The notes: generated by a model not told the origin, from the letters alone. Positions 42,305 to 54,405 are shown, counted from the first letter of the stretch. The stretch: DNA of 64,000 nt from Celeribacter baekdonensis (GCF_900102315.1 NZ_FNBL01000001.1:571841-635840), one strand, 5' to 3'. Numbers and translations: made by a program.

Positions 42305-42627
42305 TTAATCCAGCTTCTTAAGTGCAGCATTAATTGCATCTATCGCCACGGCACCTTCACCTTCGGGACTGCCTGCGTCTTCAATTAATTCCCTAGCCTC
42401 AGACAGGATTTCTTTGATTTCAAAAACTGTCTTTGCTCCAACATAAGGCCCCGGAGGAGGCAGCTTATCCTCTGTAAAGGCTGAGCATTTGGATAGTCAC
42501 ATTTTCCAGTGGAAACCTCTGCAATCCTTCCCCCGTTCACTCCGAAATAAGATGCAACGCCGTGCTGCTTGTCTCCACGATTCAACATACCCTTAACAAT
42601 TTGCGTCTCCCGATATGTAAAAGCCAT
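42305..42627 (-). pseudogene. Small alphaproteobacterial protein gene with a frameshift
   Basis: The frame from the ATG at 42627 (MAFTYRETQIVKGMLNRGDK, with GGAGGGA upstream) continues protein-like until about 42470, then turns into unlikely sequence. A different minus-strand frame takes over with EDKLPPPGPYVGAKTVFEIK, EILSEARELIEDAG and INAALKKLD, ending at the TAA at 42305. Joined, they form a protein of about 107 residues with an HTH-like first half. A single-base change near CAGAGGATAAG accounts for this. It is either a decayed gene, a sequencing error, or less likely programmed frameshifting. Confidence 0.7.
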
Positions 42628-42686
42628 ATTTCCCTCCAATAAAATAAGGGAATTATGCGCGATAAAGACGCAAAAGCTAGAAAAAT

Positions 42687-42712
42687 AAAAGGCGCTCCAA
42701 AGAGCGCCTTTT
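42687..42712 (-). terminator. Intrinsic terminator downstream of rpoD
   Basis: AAAAGGCGCTC and GAGCGCCTTTT form an eleven-base stem with a CAAA loop, five bases past the rpoD stop. Confidence 0.93.
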
Positions 42713-42716
42713 AAAC

Positions 42717-44714
<1,998 letters not shown>

Positions 44715-44990
44715 ACGGCACTCCCCTTCACGTCACTGTTGGGCCCCATCAGACGCATCGGATAGGCCCGACGCCCCTGTGGTTGACCCGCGAATCACCC
44801 CTGTCCCGAGGGCTGATCTTCGGATGAAACGAATCATGTCATGCGATTCGCCGATTCGCTACCCGAATACCCATATTTCCTTAACCATTCCTGCACCAGA
44901 GGCCACTGAACGCCGCCCCCACTTGCACAACAGATAGTGCACAGGTGCCGCATGTCATCCATACCCCGCACATCTGAGCGCAGGACGCGC

Positions 44991-46988
44991 TCATTTTTGC
45001 GGATTGATCTTAGACAAAAGCGCATGAAACGCCTCGCGTTCACTGCGCGACAAGGCCAACCCATTGTCAGCCACATCAAACTCGGTGCGGTCCTCCGCCT
45101 CCGCCTTGGTCGCCCGATTGCGCGCCTCGGCGGCCTGTCGCAACCGCCAGGTTAATTTTTCATCATCCGCCGCCAAAAGCGCCTCGACCCCTTCGTCCAA
45201 CTCGGCCCGATAGCCGCGTCTGGCTTTGAGCTTGGTCAATTCTTCGGTCAGGCACATCTGCGCCGTGTCCGCATCGGGGCGGCGCACGGGCGGTGCGATT
45301 TGAACATGGGGATGCGACATCAAGCGATCAAGGGTCTCTTGTCCAATCATGGCGATCACATTTTGCCGCAAAGCCGCTGCGTCTGTCTCCTCGGCATGGG
45401 TCAGGATGGCATGGAGCAACGCGCCATGTTCCTCGGTGCGGGTCTGAAGCCCTTCCAATTGCGGCAAGAACTGCAAAGCCAGACCGGGGTTGCTGATCAA
45501 CACGGCCAACACCACCGCTTCGCGCATCAAATCGGCGTTATTGTCATCGCCGGAGACGATCATCGAGGCCTTAAGCCCTGCGGTGGGGACTGCGGCAATC
45601 TGATAGCGGCCCTGCCCGCCCGGTCCCGGCACCCAAGCGCGTCTTGGCGCGCCGTTGCCCGCGCCATTGCCGCCCCCGCCACGCGCCCCACCATTGCCCG
45701 ATCTTTGCGGACGGAACAGTTGAAAGCGCATTTCTTTGAGGATTTCGCCGTAATGGCCTTTGATCGAGGCATCTGTAATGGGCCTAATCGCATCGCGCAG
45801 CGCCTTGTCCAACGTGGCGCGCCGTTCCGGGCTGTCGAACACTTTGCCCTCGGTCTCACGCCGCCACAACAGCGTGACCATCGGCACCGCCGCGTCCAAC
45901 ACCTCCTGCATCGCGCCCGCGCCTTTGGTCTTGATCAAATCGTCGGGGTCCTGGCCCTCAGGCAGGATTGCAAAGCGCAGCGATTGCCCGGCCTGCAGCA
46001 GCGGCATCGCCAGATCAATCACCCGGTAGGCGGCGCGCAATCCGGCTGTGTCGCCATCCAGCGCAATCACCGGCTCCGGTGACATCCGCCACATCAGGTG
46101 CAATTGCCGCTCGGTGATCGCCGTGCCCAGTGGCGCGACCGTGGCCTCAAACCCCGCCTCCGAGAGCGCAATCACATCCATATAGCCTTCGGAGACGACC
46201 AAGGTCTGACCTTTGCCACAGGCGGCGCGCGCCGGGCCGTTGTTGTACAGGGCCGCGCCCTTATCAAACAACAACCGCTCCGGGCCGTTAAGGTATTTTG
46301 CCCGCGCATTCGGGTCCATAGCGCGACCACCAAAGGAAATCAGCCGCCCCCGGCCATCGCGGATTGGAAACACGATTCGGTCGCGGAAAAAATCATAAGG
46401 CTCGCGGCCATCGTCAGGCTTGGCGGCAACCCCGGCCTCAATCGCCAGTTCTGCCGAGATGCCCTGATCCTTGAGCGCACGCAAAAGCGCGTTGCCGTTG
46501 GGGGCAAAGCCGATCTCAAAACGATCGCGGGTCTCGGGCAACATCCCGCGCTTGTCCAGATAGGCCCGCGCCTCGGCCCCGCCCGATTGTTGCAACTGAA
46601 GCCGGAAAAACCGGTTCGCCGCCTCGTTCACCTCGGCCAGTTCGCTGCGTTTATCAGATTGCTGTTGCGCCCTTGGATCACGCTCGGGCATCGGCATCCC
46701 GGCCTCGCGCGCCAAAATCTCGATCGCTTCCATGAAGGAGACGTTCTCCGTCTCGCGCACGAATGTGATTGCGTCGCCTTTGGCGTGGCAACCGAAGCAG
46801 TAGTAAAACCCTTGTTTGTCATCGACATGAAAGGAAGCGGATTTTTCGGTGTGAAACGGGCATGGTGCCCACATGTCGCCTTTACCGGCGTTGGATTTGC
46901 GCACATCCCACATGACTTTTCGCCCGACCACATCGGTCAGTGACAGGCGGGTGCGCAGTTCATCCAAGAATCCGGGTGGCAATGACAT
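44991..46988 (-). CDS. dnaG: DNA primase DnaG
   Basis: A 665-residue replicative primase. The N-terminal zinc finger is CPFHTEKSASFH and YYCFGCHAKGD (residues about 38-65). The RNA polymerase core includes FPIRDGRGRLISFGGRAMD and a Toprim domain with VVSEGYMDVIAL and VIALDGDTAG. The C-terminal helical domain contacts DnaB. A Gly/Ala-rich insert (SGNGGARGGGGNGAGNGA) lies between core and C-terminal domain. The ATG at 46988 begins the conserved MSLPPGFLDELR. Confidence 0.97.
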   Translation of the reverse strand: MSLPPGFLDELRTRLSLTDVVGRKVMWDVRKSNAGKGDMWAPCPFHTEKSASFHVDDKQGFYYCFGCHAKGDAITFVRETENVSFMEAIEILAREAGMPMPERDPRAQQQSDKRSELAEVNEAANRFFRLQLQQSGGAEARAYLDKRGMLPETRDRFEIGFAPNGNALLRALKDQGISAELAIEAGVAAKPDDGREPYDFFRDRIVFPIRDGRGRLISFGGRAMDPNARAKYLNGPERLLFDKGAALYNNGPARAACGKGQTLVVSEGYMDVIALSEAGFEATVAPLGTAITERQLHLMWRMSPEPVIALDGDTAGLRAAYRVIDLAMPLLQAGQSLRFAILPEGQDPDDLIKTKGAGAMQEVLDAAVPMVTLLWRRETEGKVFDSPERRATLDKALRDAIRPITDASIKGHYGEILKEMRFQLFRPQRSGNGGARGGGGNGAGNGAPRRAWVPGPGGQGRYQIAAVPTAGLKASMIVSGDDNNADLMREAVVLAVLISNPGLALQFLPQLEGLQTRTEEHGALLHAILTHAEETDAAALRQNVIAMIGQETLDRLMSHPHVQIAPPVRRPDADTAQMCLTEELTKLKARRGYRAELDEGVEALLAADDEKLTWRLRQAAEARNRATKAEAEDRTEFDVADNGLALSRSEREAFHALLSKINPQK

Positions 46989-47440
46989 GGGCGGCAGTAT
47001 CCTCCGTCCTGCGACCAAGGTCCAGAGGGGCCGCGCATCAAGGGGATATGTCTGCGGCTCACCCGCGGGCCTGCGCTCTGACTTTCACCGTTCCCGGCGG
47101 CCAAAAGACCCATTTTTCCGCCAAAAGCTGCGCACAGACTTAACTCTGCCTTAACAACGATGAATCACTTTGTGACAAAATGGTGCGCCAAATATGGCGC
47201 TTCCAAGGCAGATTGTGGCAAAATCTTGACCACCTCCTCCGTCAGCCCTAAAAGTCCCACCCCAAAGCGCTTTGAAAGCCTGCATTTATGACCTTATCAG
47301 GGCAGAGCATTCCTCTATTTACTTTAAGTCAATGGCGGATCAACATGCTCTGGATAGGGATTGAACAAAGCACGGAAAATTCCGGCCTTTCACTATCAAA
47401 CTGGGAAATGGGGGCACCGCTTTGATGAAAAGATGGTGTC
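46989..47440. other. Intergenic region between dnaG and the Tad-like operon
   Basis: A 452-bp divergent gap. It must hold the promoters for dnaG (minus) and the Tad-like operon (plus). Only A+T-richer stretches around 47150-47430 were noted; no specific operator was recognised. Confidence 0.5.
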
Positions 47441-49168
47441 ATGTTAGGTATTTTTCGCGGCGATGAAATCGTCGTAGACTTGGTGAACACACAACGGGCT
47501 TCTGGCTTGGCGCAAAATGACGCCGCACGGGAGCTGCGTGGCAAAAAAGTCCTTTCTTCGCTGCGGCGTAAGGGACATCGTGGGAGCTTGCTCTCACATC
47601 TGCGTTTGCCCCACCCTGCCCTCTATGCCAAAGAGGAACAGGGGTCATTGGCTGTGTTCGGCCTGTTCACCTTTGTCATCGTGATGATTCTGGCCGGGAT
47701 TGGCGTCGATATCATTCGCCATGAAACTCTGCGGACCGAACTTCAAAACACGCTTGATCGTGCTGTGCTGGCGGCCGCCAACCTTGAAAACAGTTTTGAC
47801 CCCGAAGTCGTGGTCGAAGACTATTTCGCCAAGGCCGGCCTGTCGCAATATCTGACCAACGTCAAAACCGAAGTGTCCGGCCAAGGCCGCCGCGTGACCG
47901 CAACCGTGTCCGCAGACATTCCGACCTATTTCATGAAATTCGCCGCCGTCGACACTCTGTCATTGGCAAGCCATGGTGCCGCCGAGCAAGGCTTGGCCAA
48001 TCTCGAAATCTCGCTTGTGCTTGACGTGTCGAATTCGATGAACAGCTCGAACCGGATTGGCAACCTGTCCATTGCGGGACAGGAGTTTGCCCAGACCATT
48101 TTCGACAATTCCGCGCCTGATGCCGTCTCCATGTCGGTGGTGCCCTATTCCACGCAGGTGAACGCGGGGCCGACCATTCTGTCGGAATTCAACGTCACAG
48201 ATGCGCATAGCAATTCCTATTGCCTGAACTTCACCTCAAGCGATTTTGAAACCACGAACATCGAACCCAAAGACTATGCCGGGGCCAAATATTACCAACA
48301 AACACTGGCGTTTGACCCGTGGTATTACAATGACTTCAACCAAGGCACCATCCTGGAGGTCTGCGATCCGCATAGCTACAATCGGATTTTGCCTTTCTCG
48401 AATTCGCTGTCCGAGGTTCAGAGCAAAATCTCCAACCTGCGCGCCGACGGCAACACGTCTATTGATGTGGGTGTGAAATGGGGGGCGGCGTTGCTTGACA
48501 CGTCCGCAGCCCCGCTGACCGGCGCACTGATCGCGTCGGGGGAAGTGTCCCCCTCCATGACGGGCCGCCCGGCTGTGGCCTCTGCATCGACCCTCAAAGT
48601 GATGGTGGTGATGACCGATGGTGTGAACACCACGCAATATTACATGCCCTCCAATTACCGCTCCGGCAATTCGGATATCTATCTTGCACCAGACGGCAGG
48701 GTCTCTTTCTCGGTCCGCAAAAGAACATGCAGCTATTATTCCTGCTGGTACGAAACCAAATGGTATGAACCGCAAAGCCGCAATTACTACAGCTCGGTCT
48801 ATGGCGGCTCAAACGCCACGCCCCTGACCTGGCCCGAAGTGTGGCAGCGCTTCACGGTCGAAAGCCACGCCTATGCCCGCTACTATGGCTCCGGCAGCTC
48901 AAATGACTATTACTTCTGGACCGGAGCCACCCGCACGGGCGTGAGCGGCACAACCAAAAACGAGCGCCTGAACGATATTTGCACGGCCGCCAAAAACAAC
49001 GGCGTTCTGATCTTTACCATCGGGTTTGAAGCCCCAAACGACGCCGAACAAGTGCTGATCTCCTGTGCTTCCTCTCCGGCGCATTACTATGATGTGGATG
49101 GTTTGGAAATCTCGGACGCTTTCGCCGCCATCGCCACGAAAGTGACAGAGCTGAGGTTGGTCGAATGA
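47441..49168 (+). CDS. TadG-like pilus-associated protein with von Willebrand factor A domain
   Basis: A 575-residue protein. After an unusual 65-residue front comes a single transmembrane segment (VFGLFTFVIVMILAGIGVDI, with the TadE-type Glu before it), then an extracellular part whose vWA domain has the MIDAS motif DVSNSMNSS (D-x-S-x-S) near residue 200 and a later MVVMTDGVN. C-terminal cysteines are seen in RKRTCSYYSCWYE. The ribosome site before 47441 is weak, so the real start could be further in. It is first of three genes, all TadE/TadG-like. It probably acts in Flp-type pilus assembly. Confidence 0.82.
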   Translation: MLGIFRGDEIVVDLVNTQRASGLAQNDAARELRGKKVLSSLRRKGHRGSLLSHLRLPHPALYAKEEQGSLAVFGLFTFVIVMILAGIGVDIIRHETLRTELQNTLDRAVLAAANLENSFDPEVVVEDYFAKAGLSQYLTNVKTEVSGQGRRVTATVSADIPTYFMKFAAVDTLSLASHGAAEQGLANLEISLVLDVSNSMNSSNRIGNLSIAGQEFAQTIFDNSAPDAVSMSVVPYSTQVNAGPTILSEFNVTDAHSNSYCLNFTSSDFETTNIEPKDYAGAKYYQQTLAFDPWYYNDFNQGTILEVCDPHSYNRILPFSNSLSEVQSKISNLRADGNTSIDVGVKWGAALLDTSAAPLTGALIASGEVSPSMTGRPAVASASTLKVMVVMTDGVNTTQYYMPSNYRSGNSDIYLAPDGRVSFSVRKRTCSYYSCWYETKWYEPQSRNYYSSVYGGSNATPLTWPEVWQRFTVESHAYARYYGSGSSNDYYFWTGATRTGVSGTTKNERLNDICTAAKNNGVLIFTIGFEAPNDAEQVLISCASSPAHYYDVDGLEISDAFAAIATKVTELRLVE

Positions 49169-49710
49169 ATATTCTCCGCGCCCTCAGACAGCTGTCGCGC
49201 CGCTATCGTCGCGGCGAGACTGGCAGTTCGACAATCGAATTTGTCATCGTGTTTCCGATCTTCGCGTTCATGATGATGGGCAGCTATGAGATTGGCTATT
49301 ATACGGTCTCCGCCTCCATGCTGGACCGTGGTCTCGATCTGGCTGTGCGCGATGTGCGCCTGGGCACCGCCTCCAATGTCACGTTGCCTTCGCTAAAAAC
49401 CGCCGTCTGCACCTATGCCCGCTATGTGCGCAATTGCGAAGAAAACCTGCACATCGCGCTCGAACCTGTGGATGCAAACAATTTCGTGCGCCCTGCCAAT
49501 ATCGCGGAGTGCATTGACCGAAGCCAAAACATCGCTCCCGCCACCACCTTTACCGATGGGGGCGAGAATGAACTGATGCTCGTGCGCGCTTGCGTGATTG
49601 TCGATCCGATTTTCCCGACCACTTGGCTTGGGGCCACTTTGGAAGGCACTCCGGGCTCTGGCTATGCGATGGTGTCCACCGCAGGCTTTGTCAACGAACC
49701 CAACACCTGA
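49165..49710 (+). CDS. TadE-like pilus assembly protein
   Basis: A 181-residue protein. The TadE N-terminus is clear: basic residues, then GETGSSTIEFVIVFPIFAFM with the pseudopilin-type Glu, and a transmembrane segment near residues 24-45. The mature part has cysteines (TAVCTYARYVRNCEE, ECID, RACV) likely forming disulfides. It overlaps the TadG-like gene by 4 bp. Confidence 0.88.
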   Translation: MNILRALRQLSRRYRRGETGSSTIEFVIVFPIFAFMMMGSYEIGYYTVSASMLDRGLDLAVRDVRLGTASNVTLPSLKTAVCTYARYVRNCEENLHIALEPVDANNFVRPANIAECIDRSQNIAPATTFTDGGENELMLVRACVIVDPIFPTTWLGATLEGTPGSGYAMVSTAGFVNEPNT

Positions 49711-49715
49711 TCGGA

Positions 49716-50378
49716 ATGCTCATGACCTCTCTGCGCGCCCCTTTGCTGTCTCTTGCCCGTCGCTACCAGCGCGAGGACCAAGGCACATGGTCCGTCGAAG
49801 CCGTCATCATGGCACCGTTGATCATGTTCTCTTTGGTGTTTTGTTATACGTTCTTTACTGCGTTTCAGGCCAAATCCGAGGCCAACAAAGCCAATTACAC
49901 GATCTCCGATTATCTCTCGCGGCAAACCGACCCGGTCACCCCGGCCTTTCTCAACGGGACCGCAGATCTCTATCGTTTCCTCAACAACTCCGGCGACATC
50001 GACATGCGCGTCTCCGAGGTCAAGTTTTCGCTCGATAGCAATGGCAACGGTTCTTATAGTCTCGTGTGGTCCTATGCCGTGGGGGATTTCTCGCCATTGA
50101 CCACAAACAGCCTGTCCGATGTCGAAAACCGTTTGCCGCTTTTGGCCAATGGCGAAGAGGTGCTTTTGGTCGAAACCGTCCGCACCTGGTCACCATTGTT
50201 TGATGTGGGACTCGCGGAACTGACCTTTGCCGACGCCGTCACAACCAAACCCCGATTTGCAACACAGGTTTTGTTTGATGACGGGTCTACCTCCTCCGGG
50301 TCATCGAACACGGACACCACGGACGATCCCAACATGGACCAAGGCAGCGGCGGTCGCACATATAACAGATATTACTGA
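49716..50378 (+). CDS. TadE-like pilus assembly protein, third gene of the operon
   Basis: A 220-residue protein with the same N-terminal design (REDQGTWSVEAVIMAPLIMF, Glu in the TadE position, then a hydrophobic helix). The C-terminal part is beta-rich and ends in a Ser/Asp/Gly-rich tail (SSGSSNTDTTDDPNMDQGSG). It is 5 bp after the previous gene; another ATG lies two codons in. Together the three genes look like a minor-pilin set without nearby secretion ATPase, which must be encoded elsewhere. Confidence 0.82.
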   Translation: MLMTSLRAPLLSLARRYQREDQGTWSVEAVIMAPLIMFSLVFCYTFFTAFQAKSEANKANYTISDYLSRQTDPVTPAFLNGTADLYRFLNNSGDIDMRVSEVKFSLDSNGNGSYSLVWSYAVGDFSPLTTNSLSDVENRLPLLANGEEVLLVETVRTWSPLFDVGLAELTFADAVTTKPRFATQVLFDDGSTSSGSSNTDTTDDPNMDQGSGGRTYNRYY

Positions 50379-50472
50379 TCGCTTATTGCTGATCGCTCAG
50401 AAGCCTTCCCTGAAACCTTCTGCGGCCTTCCCCGCATTTCACATGGGGGGGAAGGGCACAGGGCACGGCCGA

Positions 50473-50961
50473 TCATTCGATGCGGCCAGCGCCTGAAAGC
50501 CGTGCCGCAATCACATCGGCCATCGCTTTGCCCTGCCCAGCGGGTGTCACACCTCCGACACCGATCCGATGCCCCAAACGCCACCACAGACCCGGCACCC
50601 AAGCCCGCGGGTATTTGGGCCGGTCCTGCCCGGTTTTCAATCGGATCATAAAGCCGTTCGAGGGCTTGAACGCAAAGGTGCCGCGCTCGACGGCAGAGAT
50701 CTCGTCCAACCGGCACAAAACCCGCCCGCCCTCTTCGATCAAAGCCTCTTCGGTCAAAACCAGCCCCCGCCCAGTCGCCCGCCACACCAGCCAGGCAAAG
50801 GCAAAAGCCAGCACAGCCATTGCCAAAAGCAAGGCGATCCACCCCATCCCAACCGCCTCGGGCCGCGTCGCGACCCAGACAAGCAAGGCCCCCAATGCGG
50901 CCAGCATCATTGCGGCACTGGCGCGTCGGGCGGGTGAGGGCGTGAGGGTAAAATCGGACAT
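50473..50961 (-). CDS. Hypothetical two-helix membrane protein
   Basis: A 162-residue protein with two transmembrane helices (AMMLAALGALLVWVATRP at about residues 17-34 and IALLLAMAVLAFAFAWLVW at about 42-60) and a soluble PH-like C-terminal part (LTEEALIEEGGRVLCRLDEI and SAVERGTFAFKPSNGF). This resembles small membrane proteins with a bacterial PH-like domain. Function is unknown. It is convergent with the Tad-like operon. Confidence 0.75.
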   Translation of the reverse strand: MSDFTLTPSPARRASAAMMLAALGALLVWVATRPEAVGMGWIALLLAMAVLAFAFAWLVWRATGRGLVLTEEALIEEGGRVLCRLDEISAVERGTFAFKPSNGFMIRLKTGQDRPKYPRAWVPGLWWRLGHRIGVGGVTPAGQGKAMADVIAARLSGAGRIE

Positions 50962-51240
50962 TTGGGGTGCTCCTGTTGGGGCTTTATGGGGCTTTGGCGC
51001 GCACGCTCATCACCAGCGCCGCGCCAGAATCGCGCCAGAATCGCGCCGTCAAACGCTGTACAAGCTTGCGATGCCTTGCAATGCCATGTGATGCAATGGG
51101 CCTTTTGCCATTCACCTGTGCCTCAGGTTCATTGCAAAAGGCTTTAGCGCAAAAGCCGCAGAACGCAAAGCCATCTTGTTCCGAAGCGCCGCAACGCGTA
51201 AAGCAAACCAAGTTTTTCTTGCGGACGGACCCTGCCAATC

Positions 51241-51573
51241 ATGTTGCGCCATCGCCCCTTTCGCTGTTTTTATCTGGCCTTGCCTCTCACGGCTGCGCTT
51301 GCGGGCCTCTCTGGCTGCGCCGATCGTCCGGACCTGTCGGGCCGTGTGGCCCCGGTCGATACGACCCTGCCTTGGCCAAACCTGTTGAGCGCGCCGATGA
51401 TCAGTGCCACCACCCCCGCGGACGAGGCCGGCACAGAGGCCGCCACGGCTTTGGCGGGAAGGGCCGCGGCTCTGGCGGCGCGGGGACGTACCTTGTCAAA
51501 GACCCCGGTCCTGACACAGGCCGAACGCGCCCGCCTGATGGCCGCTCTCGCCCGCGCAAGCGCCCCCTCTTAA
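51241..51573 (+). CDS. Small lipoprotein
   Basis: A 110-residue protein with a lipoprotein signal ending in the lipobox LSGC (Cys about residue 26) and a short mature part rich in Ala (AATALAGRAAALAARGRTLS). Similar unnamed lipoproteins occur upstream of hom in Rhodobacterales. Function is unknown. Confidence 0.7.
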   Translation: MLRHRPFRCFYLALPLTAALAGLSGCADRPDLSGRVAPVDTTLPWPNLLSAPMISATTPADEAGTEAATALAGRAAALAARGRTLSKTPVLTQAERARLMAALARASAPS

Positions 51574-51709
51574 CCGCCCCTACGCGGTGTGTCGGCACCT
51601 GTTCTGCCATTCTGCAAAGCCCATGGCGCGGTGACCGCCATCACAGTTGCACCTCAGGTCATTCACCGCTATCAGAGCGCACATATTCTTTTGTGATGCG
51701 GAGCCTCCC

Positions 51710-53020
51710 ATGCCGAAAACCCCTTCTGAAACCGCCCCCTTGCGCCTCGGGATTGCGGGTCTCGGCACCGTTGGCGTTGGCGTGATCAAAATCATCCAGC
51801 GCAAAGCCAATCTTTTGGCCCAACGCACCGGTCGCCCCATCGTTGTCACCGCCGTCTGCGCCCGTTCGCGCGACAAGGATCGCGGCGTCGACATGTCCCA
51901 TTACGCCTGGGAAGACGATCCGGTCGCGCTTGCCCTGCGTGATGATGTGGATGTGTTTGTCGAACTCATGGGCGGCTCCGATGGCCCCGCCAAGGCCGCA
52001 ACCGAGGCCGCTTTGGCCGCCGGCAAAGACGTGGTCACCGCCAACAAAGCCATGCTCGCGCTCTACGGCCAAGACCTTGCCCTGCGCGCCGAATCCAAGG
52101 GCGCGGTGCTGCGCTTTGAGGCGGCAGTCGCGGGCGGCATTCCGGTGATCAAGGCCTTGACCGAAGGCCTCGCGGGCAACCGCATCGAACGCATCGTTGG
52201 CGTGATGAACGGCACCTGCAATTACATCCTGACACGGATGGAAAACGAAGGCCTGTCCTATGACGAGGTCTTCGCCGCCGCCAAGGCGCTTGGCTATCTC
52301 GAAGCCGATCCGACGCTTGACGTGGGCGGCATTGACGCCGGTCACAAGCTCGCGTTGCTGGCCTCCATTGGCTTTGGCACACAGGTCGATTTTGAAAACA
52401 TGGTGCTTGAGGGCATCGAACGCATCACCATCGAAGACATCCACCACGCCGCCGATATGGGCTTTCGCATCAAACTTTTGGGCGTGGCCCAGATGACCGG
52501 GCGCGGCCTTGAACAGCGCATGACGCCATGCCTTGTCCCCGCCACCTCGCCTTTGGGTCAGTTGGAAAACGCCACCAATATGGTGGTGCTTGAGGGCGAT
52601 GAGGTCGGTCAGATCGTGCTGCGCGGCGCGGGCGCGGGCATGGGCCCCACCGCCTCTGCCGTCATGTCCGATGTGATCGACATTGCGCGCGGTGTACGCA
52701 TCCCGACCTTTGGCGTCCCTGCCGATGTGTTGGAAAAATCCACGCCTGCCGTCGCCGCAACCCCTGCGCCCTATTACTTGCGCATGTCCTTGCTCGACAA
52801 ACCCGGCGCTTTGGCCAAAATCGCCGCCGCCTTGGGCGATGCGGGTGTCTCCATCGACCGGATGCGCCAATATGGCCAGGAGGCCAATCCCGAGGTCGCG
52901 CCGGTATTGATCGTCACCGATGCCACGTCGCGCAAATCCTTGGACGTGGCGTTGGACGGTATGTCGCAAACCGGCGTTTTGGCCTCTGATCCGGTTGCCA
53001 TTCGCATTGAATCGGTGTGA
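51710..53020 (+). CDS. hom: Homoserine dehydrogenase
   Basis: A 436-residue NAD(P)-dependent enzyme converting aspartate semialdehyde to homoserine for threonine and methionine. It has the N-terminal Rossmann motif GIAGLGTVGVGV (residues 14-25), catalytic-domain blocks VTANKAML and GVMNGTCNYILTRMENEGLS, and a C-terminal ACT domain (MSLLDKPGALAKIAAALGDA) for feedback control by threonine. The ATG at 51710 follows a GGAG. It stands before glpX with 353 bp between. Confidence 0.96.
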   Translation: MPKTPSETAPLRLGIAGLGTVGVGVIKIIQRKANLLAQRTGRPIVVTAVCARSRDKDRGVDMSHYAWEDDPVALALRDDVDVFVELMGGSDGPAKAATEAALAAGKDVVTANKAMLALYGQDLALRAESKGAVLRFEAAVAGGIPVIKALTEGLAGNRIERIVGVMNGTCNYILTRMENEGLSYDEVFAAAKALGYLEADPTLDVGGIDAGHKLALLASIGFGTQVDFENMVLEGIERITIEDIHHAADMGFRIKLLGVAQMTGRGLEQRMTPCLVPATSPLGQLENATNMVVLEGDEVGQIVLRGAGAGMGPTASAVMSDVIDIARGVRIPTFGVPADVLEKSTPAVAATPAPYYLRMSLLDKPGALAKIAAALGDAGVSIDRMRQYGQEANPEVAPVLIVTDATSRKSLDVALDGMSQTGVLASDPVAIRIESV

Positions 53021-53373
53021 TCCCTATTGAATCGATGTGACCCATGTCGATCTGACAGGTCTTGAACGGCCCTGTCGACCTGTACTGCGAACGGCTTGAC
53101 CCATCCTTTTGGGCCGAGCCGTTGCATGCCCTCTCCAACATCCAGTTCCCCCAACACCGCCGCGCTCCAAAGCGCCAGCGCGCGCTCAGACACCGGTGCC
53201 TATCTGAGCGGCGATTGCGGCAAGTTGACGTAATTTTGTTACGTCTCGCCAATAAGTTAGCGCAAACAACGCCCTGTTAGCGCACACAGATGCGCGCCCG
53301 CCTTGCCCCGCCGATGAACATATGGTCATGAGGGGGAGACCTTCCAATCCGTCCGTCGAAAAAGGACCATCCC
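53021..53373. other. Intergenic region between hom and glpX
   Basis: These 353 bp hold no supported gene. An imperfect repeat (ATTGAATCGGTGTGATCCC and ATTGAATCGATGTGACCC) at the hom stop is a local duplication. An A+T-richer stretch at 53225-53285 may hold the glpX promoter. Confidence 0.5.
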
Positions 53374-54351
53374 ATGTCAAAACCCATCGCTTTTCATGAC
53401 CGAATGCTGTCGCTCGGTCTCGCCCGCGTCGCCGAACAGGCCGCCCTCGCCTCCGCCGATTTCGTTGGCAACGGTGACGAAAAAGCCGCCGACCAAGCCG
53501 CCGTGAACGCCATGCGCGAACAGCTCAACTCCCTCGACATCAAAGGCGTTGTGGTGATCGGTGAAGGCGAGCGCGACGAAGCGCCGATGCTCTACATCGG
53601 CGAAGAGGTTGGCACCGGCGAAGGCCCCGCCGTGGACATCGCGTTGGACCCGCTCGAAGGCACGACATTGACCGCCAAAGACATGCCGAACGCGCTCACC
53701 GTGATCGCCATGGCCCCGCGCGGCACCTTGTTGCATGCACCGGATGTGTACATGGACAAACTGGCGATTGGGCCGGGGTACGCCAAAGACGTGATCAGCC
53801 TTGCCATGTCCCCGACCGAGCGTGTCGAAGCGCTGGCCAAGGCCAAAGGCGTGCGCCCGAACCAGATCAATCTCTGTGTCCTTGAACGTCCCCGCCACGA
53901 AGACCTGATCGCCGAATTGCGCGCCACGGGCGCGTCGATCCGCCTGATCACCGATGGCGATGTCGCCGGTGTGATCCACTGTGCCGAGGCCAAAACCGGC
54001 ATCGACATGTATATGGGGTCCGGCGGCGCACCCGAAGGTGTTTTGGCGGCTTCTGCTTTGAAATGCATGGGCGGTCAGATGTGGGGTCAGCTTTTGTTCC
54101 GCAACGATGACGAACGCGGCCGCGCCACCAAAGCCGGCATCACCGATTTCGACAAAATCTATTCGCGTGACGAATTGGTCACCGGCGACGTGATCTTTGC
54201 CGCCACCGGCGTGACCGATGGGTCCATCGTGTCGGGCATCAAACGCGAGCCGGGCTATCTGACCACGGAAACCATCCTGATGCGTTCCAAAACCGGCTCT
54301 GTGCGCCACATGACCTACCGCAACCCGATCTCGAACGCGCACCAGCTCTAA
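53374..54351 (+). CDS. glpX: Class II fructose-1,6-bisphosphatase GlpX
   Basis: A 325-residue phosphatase of gluconeogenesis and the Calvin-type cycle. Blocks seen are GNGDEKAADQAAVNAMRE, GEGERDEAPMLYIGEEVG and the metal-binding ALDPLEGTTLTA, which has the D-P-L-E-G-T motif of lithium-sensitive phosphatases, and GGAPEGVLAAS. Length matches the family. It ends before a good terminator. Confidence 0.97.
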   Translation: MSKPIAFHDRMLSLGLARVAEQAALASADFVGNGDEKAADQAAVNAMREQLNSLDIKGVVVIGEGERDEAPMLYIGEEVGTGEGPAVDIALDPLEGTTLTAKDMPNALTVIAMAPRGTLLHAPDVYMDKLAIGPGYAKDVISLAMSPTERVEALAKAKGVRPNQINLCVLERPRHEDLIAELRATGASIRLITDGDVAGVIHCAEAKTGIDMYMGSGGAPEGVLAASALKCMGGQMWGQLLFRNDDERGRATKAGITDFDKIYSRDELVTGDVIFAATGVTDGSIVSGIKREPGYLTTETILMRSKTGSVRHMTYRNPISNAHQL

Positions 54352-54405
54352 GAACACGCCTGCTTTAAGAACACACCTAGGCCTCGCTCGCAGATGTCTC
54401 ATCAG

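Noticed and set aside
42385-42639. Intact small gene at this position as a single frame
   Set aside because: The second half of this frame is not protein-like, and an adjacent frame continues the protein, so it is treated as frameshifted.
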